Below, in pieces: positions 13,325 to 20,644 of a stretch of DNA of 64,000 bases (the first letter of the stretch is position 1; every line of letters starts with the position of its first letter). The DNA comes from Pseudomonas quercus. Its GTDB lineage: Bacteria; Pseudomonadota; Gammaproteobacteria; Pseudomonadales; Pseudomonadaceae. The stretch spans positions 62,001 through 126,000 of the forward strand of contig NZ_JAAVJI010000005.1 of assembly GCF_012033695.1 (NCBI RefSeq), read 5' to 3'. Below the pieces are notes generated by a model. The model saw only the letters and a list, made by a program, of their open reading frames with translations, ran no database searches and was not told the DNA's origin. The position numbers were made by a program, and so were the translations under genes.

Positions 13325-13347
13325 GGCGACCCTAGGGTCGCCTTTTT
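13325..13347. terminator. Bidirectional intrinsic terminator between dolP and sspB
   Basis: A perfect palindromic stem GGCGACCCTAGGGTCGCC (13325-13342) is flanked by an A-run on the left and a T-run on the right. It can terminate dolP rightward and sspB leftward. The T-run overlaps the sspB stop codon. Confidence 0.9.
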
Positions 13348-13772
13348 CATTTCACTACTTTCAGGCTAGGTCGGCCGCTAGGGCGAGGCGGCTCGTCGTC
13401 TGGCGGCAGGCCAGGGCTGCTCGCTTGCTCAGGCTCGATGGTTGGCTCATGGTCCAGGTCTGGCACTTCAGGATCGAATACCATGCCTTGGCCATTCTCA
13501 CGGGCATAAATGCCCATGATTGCGCCTATGGGCACATACAGCGTGTGAGCCACACCTGAGAAGCGCCCTTCGAAACTGACGGCTTCATTGTCCATGTGTA
13601 GGTGACGAATAGCATCCGGAGAAACATTGAGCACGATCTGCCCATCTGTTGCGAACCCTTCAGGCACCTGAACATCGCGATACTCAGCATTGACCAGGAT
13701 ATGGGGCGTGCAATCGTTATCTACTATCCACTCGTAGAGTGAGCGGACTAGATAGGGACGACTGGAATTCAT
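13347..13772 (-). CDS. sspB: ClpXP protease specificity-enhancing factor SspB
   Basis: Adaptor that binds ssrA-tagged and other substrates and delivers them to ClpXP. The 141-residue protein has the ordered substrate-binding domain at about 1-110 (SSRPYLVRSLYEWIVDN, PHILVNAEYRDVQVPEGF, LNVSPDAIRHL). A flexible acidic linker rich in Asp, Glu and Pro follows. The extreme C-terminus, RPSLKVVK, matches the ClpX-docking tail. The ATG follows TAGGAG at good spacing, 17 bp after the sspA stop. The two form one operon, as in other gammaproteobacteria. Confidence 0.95.
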   Translation of the reverse strand: MNSSRPYLVRSLYEWIVDNDCTPHILVNAEYRDVQVPEGFATDGQIVLNVSPDAIRHLHMDNEAVSFEGRFSGVAHTLYVPIGAIMGIYARENGQGMVFDPEVPDLDHEPTIEPEQASSPGLPPDDEPPRPSGRPSLKVVK

Positions 13773-13789
13773 TAATGGCTCCTATAGAA

Positions 13790-14407
13790 CTAACGCATTT
13801 CGCGTTCGGCTGCCGAAAGGCTGGCCTGAAAAGCTTCCCGAGCGAACTGCCGATCCATGTAATCGAGCAGCGGCTTGGCCGCGCGTGGCAACTCTACCCC
13901 CATAACTGGCAGGCGCCAGAGGATAGGCAATAGACAGCAATCCACCAGGCTTTGCTCATCGCTCATGAAATGAGACATCTCGGCAAACAGAGGCGAAACG
14001 CCCGCCAGGCTCTCCCGAAGGTGCTTGCGAGCATCCACGCGAGTTGCTTCCTTACTGCGAGGGTCTAGCAGTGCATCCACATGGCAGCACCAATCGCGCT
14101 GGATTCTATGCATCAACAGGCGCGCATTGGCACGGGCGACGGGATAAGCCGGCAGCAAGGGTGGGTGTGGGTAACGTTCGTCCAGGTACTCCATCACCAC
14201 TGTGGACTCGTACAAGGCCAGGTCACGGTCTACCAGGGTAGGGAGCGAGCCGTAGGGGTTGACCTCCATCAGTGCTGCAGGTTGACGCCCAGGAACGATA
14301 TCAATGATGTGCACTGTAACGGCTTTTTCAGCCAGTACGATACGCACGCGATGGGAATAATGGTCGGCAGGATCGGAGTAGCAGGCCAACCGGTTGGTTA
14401 CGCCCAT
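13790..14407 (-). CDS. sspA: Stringent starvation protein A (GST-fold)
   Basis: RNA-polymerase-associated protein with a glutathione-S-transferase fold that acts during starvation and stationary phase. The 205-residue product has a thioredoxin-like N-terminal domain ([45 protein letters not shown]) and an all-helical C-terminal domain. The PHP region that contacts sigma70 appears as [10 protein letters not shown]. The start follows GAGGAGATCGCC. Unlike other Pseudomonas, the petABC genes do not intervene between rpsI and sspA, so sspA probably has its own promoter in the 250-bp gap. Confidence 0.95.
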   Translation of the reverse strand: MGVTNRLACYSDPADHYSHRVRIVLAEKAVTVHIIDIVPGRQPAALMEVNPYGSLPTLVDRDLALYESTVVMEYLDERYPHPPLLPAYPVARANARLLMHRIQRDWCCHVDALLDPRSKEATRVDARKHLRESLAGVSPLFAEMSHFMSDEQSLVDCCLLPILWRLPVMGVELPRAAKPLLDYMDRQFAREAFQASLSAAEREMR

Positions 14408-14606
14408 GGCGATCTCCTCGCTGAAAGCAGATAAACAAACGCACCGGATGTGCTCCTTTGCGGCGTGCAGGTCAAGGCCTGCTCGGCGACAGCAAAGAGC
14501 GCCTCAGGCGCGCAATAACGGCGAATCTTACAGGAATTTTGGCCCCTACGGGCGCAAGCACGTTGTGCTAAGCAGCCTTTCCTCCCACTGTAGTGCCCTT
14601 GAAACG

Positions 14607-14638
14607 AAAAAGCCCGGCTCTTTCGAACCGGGCTTTTT
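14607..14638. terminator. Intrinsic terminator downstream of rpsI
   Basis: Stem AAAAAGCCCGG...CCGGGCTTTTT with an 8-10-nt loop, flanked by A- and T-runs. It lies 20 bp after the rpsI stop on the minus strand and would separate rplM-rpsI from sspAB. Confidence 0.9.
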
Positions 14639-14658
14639 CTTGAAGCACGAGCAGCGAA

Positions 14659-15051
14659 TTAACGCTTGGAGTACTGAGGACGCTTACGCGCTTTGCGCAG
14701 ACCGACCTTCTTACGCTCGACTTCACGTGCATCGCGAGTCACGAAGCCAGCACGGCGCAGTTCGCCACGCAGGGTTTCGTCGTAGACCATCAGGGCACGG
14801 GTAATGCCGTGACGGATAGCGCCAGCCTGGCCGCTTACGCCACCACCGGAAACGGTCACGAACACGTCGAATTTCTCAACGTTGCCGGTCAGTTCCAGAG
14901 GCTGACGAACAACCATGCGAGCGGTTTCACGACCGAAGAACGTGTCCAGCGCGCGGTTGTTGATGGAGATGTTACCGGTACCCGGACGCAGGAAAACGCG
15001 AGCGGTTGCGGTCTTGCGACGGCCAGTGCCGTAATTTTGAGTCGCCGACAT
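14659..15051 (-). CDS. rpsI: 30S ribosomal protein S9
   Basis: Ribosomal small-subunit protein whose basic C-terminal tail reaches the P-site tRNA. The 130-residue product shows the family signature [18 protein letters not shown] near the start, [19 protein letters not shown] in the middle, and the Lys/Arg-rich terminal tail [18 protein letters not shown]. It follows rplM by 14 bp in the universal rplM-rpsI operon. Length and sequence are normal. Confidence 0.99.
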   Translation of the reverse strand: MSATQNYGTGRRKTATARVFLRPGTGNISINNRALDTFFGRETARMVVRQPLELTGNVEKFDVFVTVSGGGVSGQAGAIRHGITRALMVYDETLRGELRRAGFVTRDAREVERKKVGLRKARKRPQYSKR

Positions 15052-15065
15052 AGTGGACTATTCCG

Positions 15066-15494
15066 TTAAAACTTCAGTTCTTGGGGCTGCTGAGCAGTAT
15101 GAGGGTGTGCAGCGCCCGCATAGACTTTCAGCTTACGGTACATGTCGCGACCCAGCGGGTTCTTCGGCAGCATGCCTTTGACCGCTGTCTCGATCACGCG
15201 CTCAGGTGCCTTGTCGATCAGCTTATCGAAAGTGATCGATTTGATACCGCCCGGGAAACCGGAGTGGGAGTAGTACACCTTGTCCGTAGACTTGGCGCCG
15301 GTTACACGAACCTGCTCGGCGTTGATAACAACGATGTAGTCACCGGTGTCAACGTGTGGAGTGTATTCAGGCTTGTGCTTGCCACGCAGACGGCTCGCGA
15401 TTTCAGTAGCCAGACGACCCAGGGTCTGGCCAGCGGCGTCGACGACAAACCAGTCGCGCTTTACTGTTTCCGGTTTAGCAGTAAAAGTTTTCAT
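15066..15494 (-). CDS. rplM: 50S ribosomal protein L13
   Basis: Large-subunit ribosomal protein, 142 residues, beginning [20 protein letters not shown]. It carries the family signature [19 protein letters not shown] near residues 108-126. It is first in the rplM-rpsI operon. A long leader of about 90 nt separates the proposed promoter from the ATG. No anomalies. Confidence 0.99.
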   Translation of the reverse strand: MKTFTAKPETVKRDWFVVDAAGQTLGRLATEIASRLRGKHKPEYTPHVDTGDYIVVINAEQVRVTGAKSTDKVYYSHSGFPGGIKSITFDKLIDKAPERVIETAVKGMLPKNPLGRDMYRKLKVYAGAAHPHTAQQPQELKF

Positions 15495-15543
15495 TCTTTA
15501 TAGCCTCAGGGGCCGCCCAGCAAAAATAGACGGCGGAGCTTAC

Positions 15544-15571
15544 TGAATAGTGCTTGCTTTGACAAGGTCAA
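15544..15571 (-). promoter_or_regulatory. Candidate rplM-rpsI promoter
   Basis: On the minus strand: TTGACC (15566-15571), 16-bp spacer, TATTCA (15544-15549), about 50 bp upstream of the rplM ATG. Read by eye; not the only possible assignment. Confidence 0.5.
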
Positions 15572-15720
15572 AGACAGCCGCATCCAGACGCTTTTGGGGG
15601 CTCGGGTCATCGCGTCGGGGGTCGGCCAGGGGCCTGTTCGGGGAGGGGCATCACTTCCTCCACGTTCAGAGCAGGCGAATTATCCGGATTACGAGGAAAA
15701 ACTCAAGCAGCTTTTTCAAT

Positions 15721-16815
15721 TCATGGCTTGTGAGCGCGTGAAAGGAACTCATGGGACTGCATTTCCAGCAACCGGCTAAGGGTGCGCTGGAACTCGAAAT
15801 TCAACCGGCCACCGGAGTACAGGTCTTTAAGCTCCACTTCTGCCGAGATGATCAGCTTCACGTTACGGTCGTAGAACTCGTCGACCATGTTGATAAAGCG
15901 CCGTGCGATGTCATCGGTTGCCACACTCATCTGCTCTACACCACTGAGAATGACGGCGTGGAAGATCTTGCCCAGTTCGATGTAGTCGTTCTGGCTACGC
16001 GGGCCGTCGCACAACGCACGAAAATCGAACCAGGCCACGTCATCACACGTGCGCAACGCCTTGATCTCGCGGTTTTCGATCATCAGCACGTCGTTCTCGA
16101 CCGGCGCAGTGCAATCAGGCGTCAGCGCCTTGAAGCTTTCGCGCAGGCTTTTTTCGGCCGCTTCATTGAGCGGAAAATGAAACAGCTCAGCTTGTTCGAG
16201 GTGGCGCAGGCGGTAATCCACACCGCTGTCGACGTTCACGATTTCGGTGTGCTGCTTGATCAGTGCAATGGCCGGCAGAAAGCGTGCACGCTGCAGGCCA
16301 TCCTTGTAGAGACCGTCAGGCACGATGTTGGACGTGGCCACCAGCGTAACGCCGTGCTTGAACAGCTCTTCCATCAAGGTGCCCAGAATCATGGCATCGG
16401 TGATGTCCGAAACGAAGAATTCGTCGAAGCAGATGACGCGCGACTCGTCGGCAAAACGCTTGGCGATCAGGGTAAGCGGGTTCTTCTCCCCCTTGAGGTG
16501 CTTCATTTCCTCATGCACACGCTTCATGAAGCGGTGGAAGTGCGTACGGGTCTTTTCCTTGAACGGAAGCGCTTCAAAGAAGGTATCCACCAGGTACGTT
16601 TTACCGCGCCCCACCCCGCCCCAGAAGTACAACCCCTTGACCGGCACCGTGTCCTTCTTCCCGAACAGCTTGCCCAGCAAGCCCGGCTTGGCACCGTTGG
16701 CCGCAATCAGGTCATCGTACAAACGCTGCAGGTGGCGAACCGCTATTTCCTGGGCCGCATCGTGGAAGAAATCAGGACGTTGAAGGTCGGCTTGGTATCG
16801 TTCAAGGGGCGTCAT
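15721..16815 (-). CDS. zapE: Cell division ATPase ZapE (AFG1 family)
   Basis: AAA-type ATPase of the AFG1/ZapE family, linked in E. coli to Z-ring dynamics under low oxygen. The 364-residue product has Walker A GGVGRGKT at 66-73, and Walker B VICFDEFFV with sensor-like SNIVPDGLY downstream. It contains FDFRALCDGPRSQNDYIELG and GGRLNFEFQRTLSRLLEMQS near the C-terminus, both family blocks. It begins MTPLERYQADLQRPDF. It lies between rplM and trpS, and the spacing suggests independent expression. Confidence 0.95.
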   Translation of the reverse strand: MTPLERYQADLQRPDFFHDAAQEIAVRHLQRLYDDLIAANGAKPGLLGKLFGKKDTVPVKGLYFWGGVGRGKTYLVDTFFEALPFKEKTRTHFHRFMKRVHEEMKHLKGEKNPLTLIAKRFADESRVICFDEFFVSDITDAMILGTLMEELFKHGVTLVATSNIVPDGLYKDGLQRARFLPAIALIKQHTEIVNVDSGVDYRLRHLEQAELFHFPLNEAAEKSLRESFKALTPDCTAPVENDVLMIENREIKALRTCDDVAWFDFRALCDGPRSQNDYIELGKIFHAVILSGVEQMSVATDDIARRFINMVDEFYDRNVKLIISAEVELKDLYSGGRLNFEFQRTLSRLLEMQSHEFLSRAHKP

Positions 16816-16915
16816 AGGTCATCTACGGGGCTTTAAAACCGGGCCGTCACTGTAACGGCGGCCCTGTGGGATGGCAATCAAGGCCGCGACCGAACGTCAC
16901 GGCCTGTGATGAGGC

Positions 16916-18259
16916 TCAGGCCTGGGGCCGTAGCGCTTCACGTACCGCACTCATGGCGGCGTCACGGCTAGCATCGTCTGTGAAGGCCGGGCTGTCGGCG
17001 ACACAGGTGTCATCCAGCCACAACTCGAAGCCGGCACCGTTGGCCCGAAGGTCAACCTCGGCCTCTTGAAGGGCCTTGGTGACGGCACCTGCACTTTTGC
17101 CATCAGCGAACGGCCTGGACAGCAGCAACTGCTCACCCTCAGCGCTCAGCAGGCGGAACCGGAATGTACCGTCCTGCTCACGGAAACTGACAAAACGTGA
17201 AGCCTTGCCCGCTTTCTTGCGCGCTTCACCGGTGCTTCCCACCTGTGTACGGAACGACCGCAGGCCTACGGCTTCACGCAACTGTTCGAGGAAGGGCGTA
17301 GCCACCTTGCGCGCCTTGGCGGCACCTGCCTGAAGAATGTCTTCCAGGTCTGCCGGGCGCTCCATGAACTGGTGGTAACGGTCGCGGGCGCCGCCCAGTT
17401 CGCTGTCGAGCAAGGCGAACAATTGCTGCTTGGCTTCTCCCCACCCTAGCCCGCCCAGCAGGTGCGCACGGAACGCCTGAGTTTGCGCAGGGGTAGCGAA
17501 TGCACTGTAGAGGGTGAACAGGTGGCTGGCGCCTGGATCTTTCGGCTCTCCCGGCAGGCGTGAGTCCGTAACGATTCTGGCGATAGCGTCCTTGAGCTGC
17601 TTGGGGCTGCTGAACAAGGGAATGGTGTTGTCATAGCTTTTGGACATCTTGCGACCATCCAGGCCAGGCAAGGTAGCCACGCTTTCTTCTATCACGGCTT
17701 CAGGCAGCACGAACAAGTCGCTGCCCTTGCCAAACAGGTGGTTGAAGCGCTGGCCGATGTCACGGGCCATTTCCACATGCTGGATCTGGTCACGCCCCAC
17801 CGGCACTTTGTGGGCATTGAACATCAGGATGTCAGCAGCCATCAGCACCGGATAACTGAACAACCCCATGGTGACGCCGGCATCCGGGTCTTCACCGGCG
17901 TCCACGTTTTTGTCCACCGACGCCTTGTAGGCATGGGCGCGATTAAGCAACCCTTTGCCTGCAACGCACGTGAGCAGCCAGGTCAGCTCCGGGATTTCAG
18001 GGATGTCGGACTGCCGGTAGAACGTGGCTCGCTCCACATCGAGACCGCCAGCCAGCCAGGTCGCGGCAATTTCCAAGCGGGAACGCTGGATGCGCAAGGG
18101 GTCGTCGCATTTGATCAGCGCGTGGTAGTCCGCTAGGAAGTAGAACGAATCCACATTGCTTTGGCGGCTGGCTTCGATCGCCGGGCGAATGGCACCAGCG
18201 TAGTTGCCCAAATGGGGCGTGCCAGTGGTGGTAATGCCTGTGAGAATCCGGGTGGTCAT
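16916..18259 (-). CDS. trpS: Tryptophanyl-tRNA synthetase with C-terminal extension
   Basis: Class I aminoacyl-tRNA synthetase charging tRNA-Trp. The 447-residue protein has the HIGH-type motif (TPHLGNYAG, residues 14-22) and KMSKS (GRKMSKS, near residue 220). It is about 110 residues longer than the E. coli enzyme. The extra C-terminal part (from about [33 protein letters not shown]) resembles a small YegP/DUF1508-like beta domain found on pseudomonad TrpS. The role of the extension is unknown. The adjacent hydrolase stops 10 bp upstream of its ATG, so cotranscription is likely. Confidence 0.96.
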   Translation of the reverse strand: MTTRILTGITTTGTPHLGNYAGAIRPAIEASRQSNVDSFYFLADYHALIKCDDPLRIQRSRLEIAATWLAGGLDVERATFYRQSDIPEIPELTWLLTCVAGKGLLNRAHAYKASVDKNVDAGEDPDAGVTMGLFSYPVLMAADILMFNAHKVPVGRDQIQHVEMARDIGQRFNHLFGKGSDLFVLPEAVIEESVATLPGLDGRKMSKSYDNTIPLFSSPKQLKDAIARIVTDSRLPGEPKDPGASHLFTLYSAFATPAQTQAFRAHLLGGLGWGEAKQQLFALLDSELGGARDRYHQFMERPADLEDILQAGAAKARKVATPFLEQLREAVGLRSFRTQVGSTGEARKKAGKASRFVSFREQDGTFRFRLLSAEGEQLLLSRPFADGKSAGAVTKALQEAEVDLRANGAGFELWLDDTCVADSPAFTDDASRDAAMSAVREALRPQA

Positions 18260-18269
18260 GGTTGATCGC

Positions 18270-18920
18270 TTATCGGGCTGCAGTCAGAGGGGCAAGGCGT
18301 GGCAAGACCAGGTCTTTGAGTTCGGTAAGTTTGCCATGAAAGAAGTGACCACATTCAGCCACTTTCAGCAGCTCATGGGGCTGGCCGAGGGCTGCTGACC
18401 ACTCATACACCTGGGTGGGGTTCACCACTTCATCATTGTCCGGCTGAATTACAGTGATGGGGCTGTGCTGTGGAAGCGGCTCATCGTCCCGCAGGCGTGC
18501 CACGGCTGGCGCGCACATGAACAAGTGCCGGAGGGGTGCCCCTTGGCGCTCCAGCCTGCCAGCCAGGGTAGCGGCGACAAACCCGCCAAAGGAAAAGCCC
18601 AGTACCGTAAGCGGCAGCCCCGGATGGCGAATACGCAGCCAGTTGGCCGCAGCGTGTGCGTCGTCGACCTCTCCCAGGCCCATGTCGTGGCTACCGGCAC
18701 TGCTACCCGTGCCCCGGTAGTTGAAGCGCAGGGTGATATAGCCCGCATCCCGGGCCGTGCGCTGCAGGGTAGACATGACTTTGTTGAGCATTGTCCCACC
18801 CTGCTCCGGGTTCGGATGGCAAAGCAATGCCAGGCCCTGTGGCTCGGGCACTTCAAGGTAAAGGGCTTCAAGCTGGCCTATGGGACCATCGAGCATCAGA
18901 GGGTTTTCGCGAATCAGCAA
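18270..18920 (-). CDS. Alpha/beta hydrolase family protein
   Basis: A 216-residue alpha/beta hydrolase, substrate unknown. The oxyanion region [17 protein letters not shown] is near residue 33, the nucleophile elbow GFSFGG near residue 108, and FNYRGTGSS plus a terminal catalytic-His segment [11 protein letters not shown] are present. The serine elbow G-F-S-F-G is intact, so it should be active. The TTG start at 18920 is preferred because GGAG lies 9 bp upstream and close relatives start with a similar LIRE sequence. An ATG at 18896 would shorten it by eight residues. Upstream of trpS and probably cotranscribed. Confidence 0.88.
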   Translation of the reverse strand: MLIRENPLMLDGPIGQLEALYLEVPEPQGLALLCHPNPEQGGTMLNKVMSTLQRTARDAGYITLRFNYRGTGSSAGSHDMGLGEVDDAHAAANWLRIRHPGLPLTVLGFSFGGFVAATLAGRLERQGAPLRHLFMCAPAVARLRDDEPLPQHSPITVIQPDNDEVVNPTQVYEWSAALGQPHELLKVAECGHFFHGKLTELKDLVLPRLAPLTAAR

Positions 18921-18989
18921 GGGTATGAACTCCGTGACCCTGACCAGGGTCGACTCGTCTAGCTATCGGTTTGTACCTGTGAAGGGCCG

Positions 18990-19003
18990 GCGCAGCGCTG
19001 CGC
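18990..19003. repeat. 14-bp perfect palindrome in divergent intergenic region
   Basis: GCGCAGCGCTGCGC reads identically on both strands and lies between the divergent hydrolase and zapG starts, inside a larger imperfect GGGCC...GGCCC inverted repeat. It could be an operator or a REP-type element; no function can be assigned from sequence. Confidence 0.5.
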
Positions 19004-19081
19004 TTTTCAGGCCCTATGACGGTATACAGCGCCGGTGTGAGCCGTTAACGTAATGCAAAGCCGTTTATAGAGGAAGGACTC

Positions 19082-19519
19082 GTGGAATACTCGCTCTTGA
19101 TTTGGTTGCTGCCCACCCTGGCGCTCATCGTGGGTGTCGTGGCGGGGTTCCTTATAGCACGCGTGGCGCCCAATGCCGTACCGGGGGGTACCCAGCGCCA
19201 ATTGGATGACCTTCAGCAGAAGTTCGACAACTACCAGCATGAAGTGGTAACGCATTTCAACAGTACGGCGGTTCTGGTGAAGAAACTGACCCAGAGCTAT
19301 CAGGAAGTGCAGGACCACCTGGCAGAAGGCGCTAACCACCTGGCGCTGGACGAGCTTACCCGCCAACGCCTGTTGGCGGCGTTGCACTCGGACGCCAACC
19401 AGGTGCACCGCGATCGCCTCACGCCCCCACGCGACTCGGAAGCCCCCAAAGATTACGCACCGAAAGGCCCTGACATGCCCGGTATGCTCGACGAGCATTA
19501 CGGCATCAAGCGCAAATAA
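19082..19519 (+). CDS. zapG: Z-ring-associated protein ZapG (YhcB/DUF1043)
   Basis: Inner-membrane protein implicated in coordinating division and envelope synthesis in enterobacteria. The 145-residue product has one N-terminal transmembrane helix (about residues 4-25, LLIWLLPTLALIVGVVAGFL) and a coiled-coil cytoplasmic region (QRQLDDLQQKFDNYQHEV). A Pro-rich tail follows, ending GMLDEHYGIKRK. The GTG start follows GAGGAAGGACTC. The last 14 codons and the downstream terminator are repeated almost exactly at 20377-20446, with foreign-looking DNA between the two copies. Confidence 0.93.
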   Translation: MEYSLLIWLLPTLALIVGVVAGFLIARVAPNAVPGGTQRQLDDLQQKFDNYQHEVVTHFNSTAVLVKKLTQSYQEVQDHLAEGANHLALDELTRQRLLAALHSDANQVHRDRLTPPRDSEAPKDYAPKGPDMPGMLDEHYGIKRK

Positions 19520-19547
19520 CGAAAAAGGGCCTCGAATGAGGCCCTTT
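19478..19547 (+). repeat. Direct repeat copy 1 (zapG 3' end plus terminator)
   Basis: A 70-bp segment holding the last 14 codons of zapG and its terminator. It matches 20377-20446 at 68 of 70 positions by direct comparison (two T/C differences). The pair bounds an 829-bp insert, like the left and right ends of an element integrated into a gene 3' end. Confidence 0.95.
19522..19547 (+). terminator. zapG intrinsic terminator
   Basis: Stem AAAGGGCCTC / GAGGCCCTTT around a GAAT loop, starting three bases after the zapG stop; part of direct repeat copy 1. Confidence 0.85.
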
Positions 19548-19576
19548 CAGGATGAGCGAATGCGTAAGCTTCTAGG

Positions 19577-19750
19577 TTACTTCCGCTGCTCGCAGGTCGA
19601 AGGGCTACGCGTTCGAGCAGGTAGAATTTCAAAATTTCCAGAGCGCAAAGCAGCCTCGTTAGCCTGTAGTGCTTGGTTAGCGACCTGAAACTTGTGCGCC
19701 TTGAGTTCGCTCAATAACACTTGCTGCGAAGCCTTCTTCGAATACTGCAT
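19577..19750 (-). CDS. Small unrecognised protein in the zapG insertion (57 residues)
   Basis: A 57-codon open frame beginning MQYSKKASQQVLLSELKAHK and ending SPSTCEQRK. Helix-rich composition in the middle (VANQALQANEAALRSGNFE). AGGGGGG lies 7 bp upstream of the ATG, a plausible ribosome-binding site. It overlaps the 3' end of the 172-codon gene upstream by 74 bases in another frame, an arrangement that suggests translational coupling of a two-gene operon. No family is recognised. Codon use is balanced rather than GC-biased, unlike the neighbours. Possible roles, such as an antitoxin or immunity partner, are inference only. Confidence 0.55.
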   Translation of the reverse strand: MQYSKKASQQVLLSELKAHKFQVANQALQANEAALRSGNFEILPARTRSPSTCEQRK

Positions 19751-20195
19751 ACCCCTGCCCCCCTAGGTATATCTGCGGCTTGTAACCGTACTCACTAAGA
19801 ATAGCCGCATGCTTTCTATATAACCGCCTATAGAAATCTTTCAACTGCGGCCGCTCATCCAGTACAAGCGCTGCAATGCCGTTGGGACGAATCTGCGCCT
19901 GTATCTCACGTATGCTAAGCGCTAGCCCTAGTCCCAGTTCCGTCATGGAAGCCATGCTCAGCGGCTTGAAACCCATTTCTTTGGGCGTACTGAAGTCTAT
20001 CATGCCATCGGTCGCGTCCTCTGAAAGGTAGAACTTCATTTCCAGATGAAGACCAACCAATTCGCACCCCAACTCGGCCTCCAGGATATCCCGACAACCG
20101 CTCGCACTGGGCCCAAGAGGTGTGAAAAGCACTTTGTACGCGTAGCTTGAGGTGTTCAGATCCTGGACATAGAAATACCCGTCAAAACCATACAC
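19677..20195 (-). CDS. Unrecognised protein in the zapG insertion (172 residues)
   Basis: A 172-residue product of unknown family. The N-terminal part (YGFDGYFYVQDLNTSSYAYK) looks beta-rich. The middle has a hydrophobic stretch (MASMTELGLGLALSIREIQ), and a basic helix with aromatic residues (LKDFYRRLYRKHAAIL) precedes the C-terminus. No signal peptide, membrane helix or catalytic motif is evident. The only start is GTG at 20195, directly after an in-frame TAG, so the 5' end could be truncated. GC is near 50% by eye, well below the flanks. It is enclosed by the two zapG-tail repeats and overlaps the 57-codon gene. Confidence 0.6.
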   Translation of the reverse strand: MYGFDGYFYVQDLNTSSYAYKVLFTPLGPSASGCRDILEAELGCELVGLHLEMKFYLSEDATDGMIDFSTPKEMGFKPLSMASMTELGLGLALSIREIQAQIRPNGIAALVLDERPQLKDFYRRLYRKHAAILSEYGYKPQIYLGGQGYAVFEEGFAASVIERTQGAQVSGR

Positions 20196-20376
20196 CTAGC
20201 CTGCTATTTTCGTGAGGTTTCCAAGCAACCGCTGTGGCATCACGGCTCCACATCTACGTCTTATGGGTGCTACGCAAAGCAGCCTGAATTTTGTGAGGGC
20301 CATCCTAACGAAATCGACCCACGAGGCCTACACCAAACACATCACCATACAATTCACTGCGCCTGACAGCGCCCAT

Positions 20377-20446
20377 CCCGGCATGCTCGACGAGCATTAC
20401 GGCATCAAGCGCAAATAATGAAAAAGGGCCTCGAATGAGGCCCTTT
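20377..20446 (+). repeat. Direct repeat copy 2 (displaced zapG 3' end plus terminator)
   Basis: Second copy of the 70-bp zapG tail and terminator, 899 bp downstream of the first. The 14 tail codons are still in frame with an upstream open stretch from 20212, but that stretch has no ribosome-binding site and is not accepted as a gene. The hairpin at 20421-20446 keeps its stem and a longer T-run than copy 1. Confidence 0.95.
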
Positions 20447-20644
20447 TCATTGGGGTAGCAGTACTTGCAAGTCTCAATCGCGCAGCGACCTGCAGAAAGG
20501 GGCATCTGAAGCTCCCCTTTCGCAGGCTATCTCCAGCTCCAACAGGCTATGCCATGCGCTGCTGGTGTGGGACCGGTTGCAGCCAAAGGCGAAGACCGGG
20601 AACTTGCCAAAAACCTCCCGGACACCTCCCAGGCAGAAACGGCC
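20447..20644. other. Non-coding stretch before cysNC stop, with a REP-like repeat
   Basis: No gene is supported. With the displaced zapG tail it makes a 449-bp gene-free gap (20196-20644). An imperfect hairpin (AAAGGGGCATCTGAAGCTCCCCTTT) near 20496-20520 could terminate cysD-cysNC from the right-hand side. One copy of the 37-bp repeat family lies at 20567-20603. Confidence 0.5.
20567..20603 (+). repeat. REP-like 37-bp repeat, copy 1
   Basis: Begins GTGGGACCGGTTGCAGCC and ends AGACCGGGAAC. Differs from the copy at 25782-25818 at three positions. The ends (ACCGGT...ACCGGG, CGGTC/GACCG) can pair into an imperfect hairpin. Confidence 0.8.

Larger units (their letters stand above)
19548..20376. 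mobile_element. Putative small integrated element or remnant after zapG
   Basis: 829 bp of lower-GC DNA lying between the two 70-bp zapG-tail repeats. It contains two overlapping minus-strand genes (172 and 57 codons) and no integrase, transposase or terminal inverted repeats. The structure resembles the result of site-specific integration into a gene 3' end, where the element restores the gene and leaves a displaced copy. It could also be an illegitimate duplication. Relatives are expected to have zapG followed directly by the minus-strand cysN region. Confidence 0.55.

Noticed and set aside
20212..20418. 68-codon plus-strand frame ending in the zapG tail
   Set aside because: The only recognisable part is the displaced zapG tail; the upstream part has no ribosome-binding site and runs antisense to the start of the 172-codon gene region. 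Treated as a by-product of the duplication.
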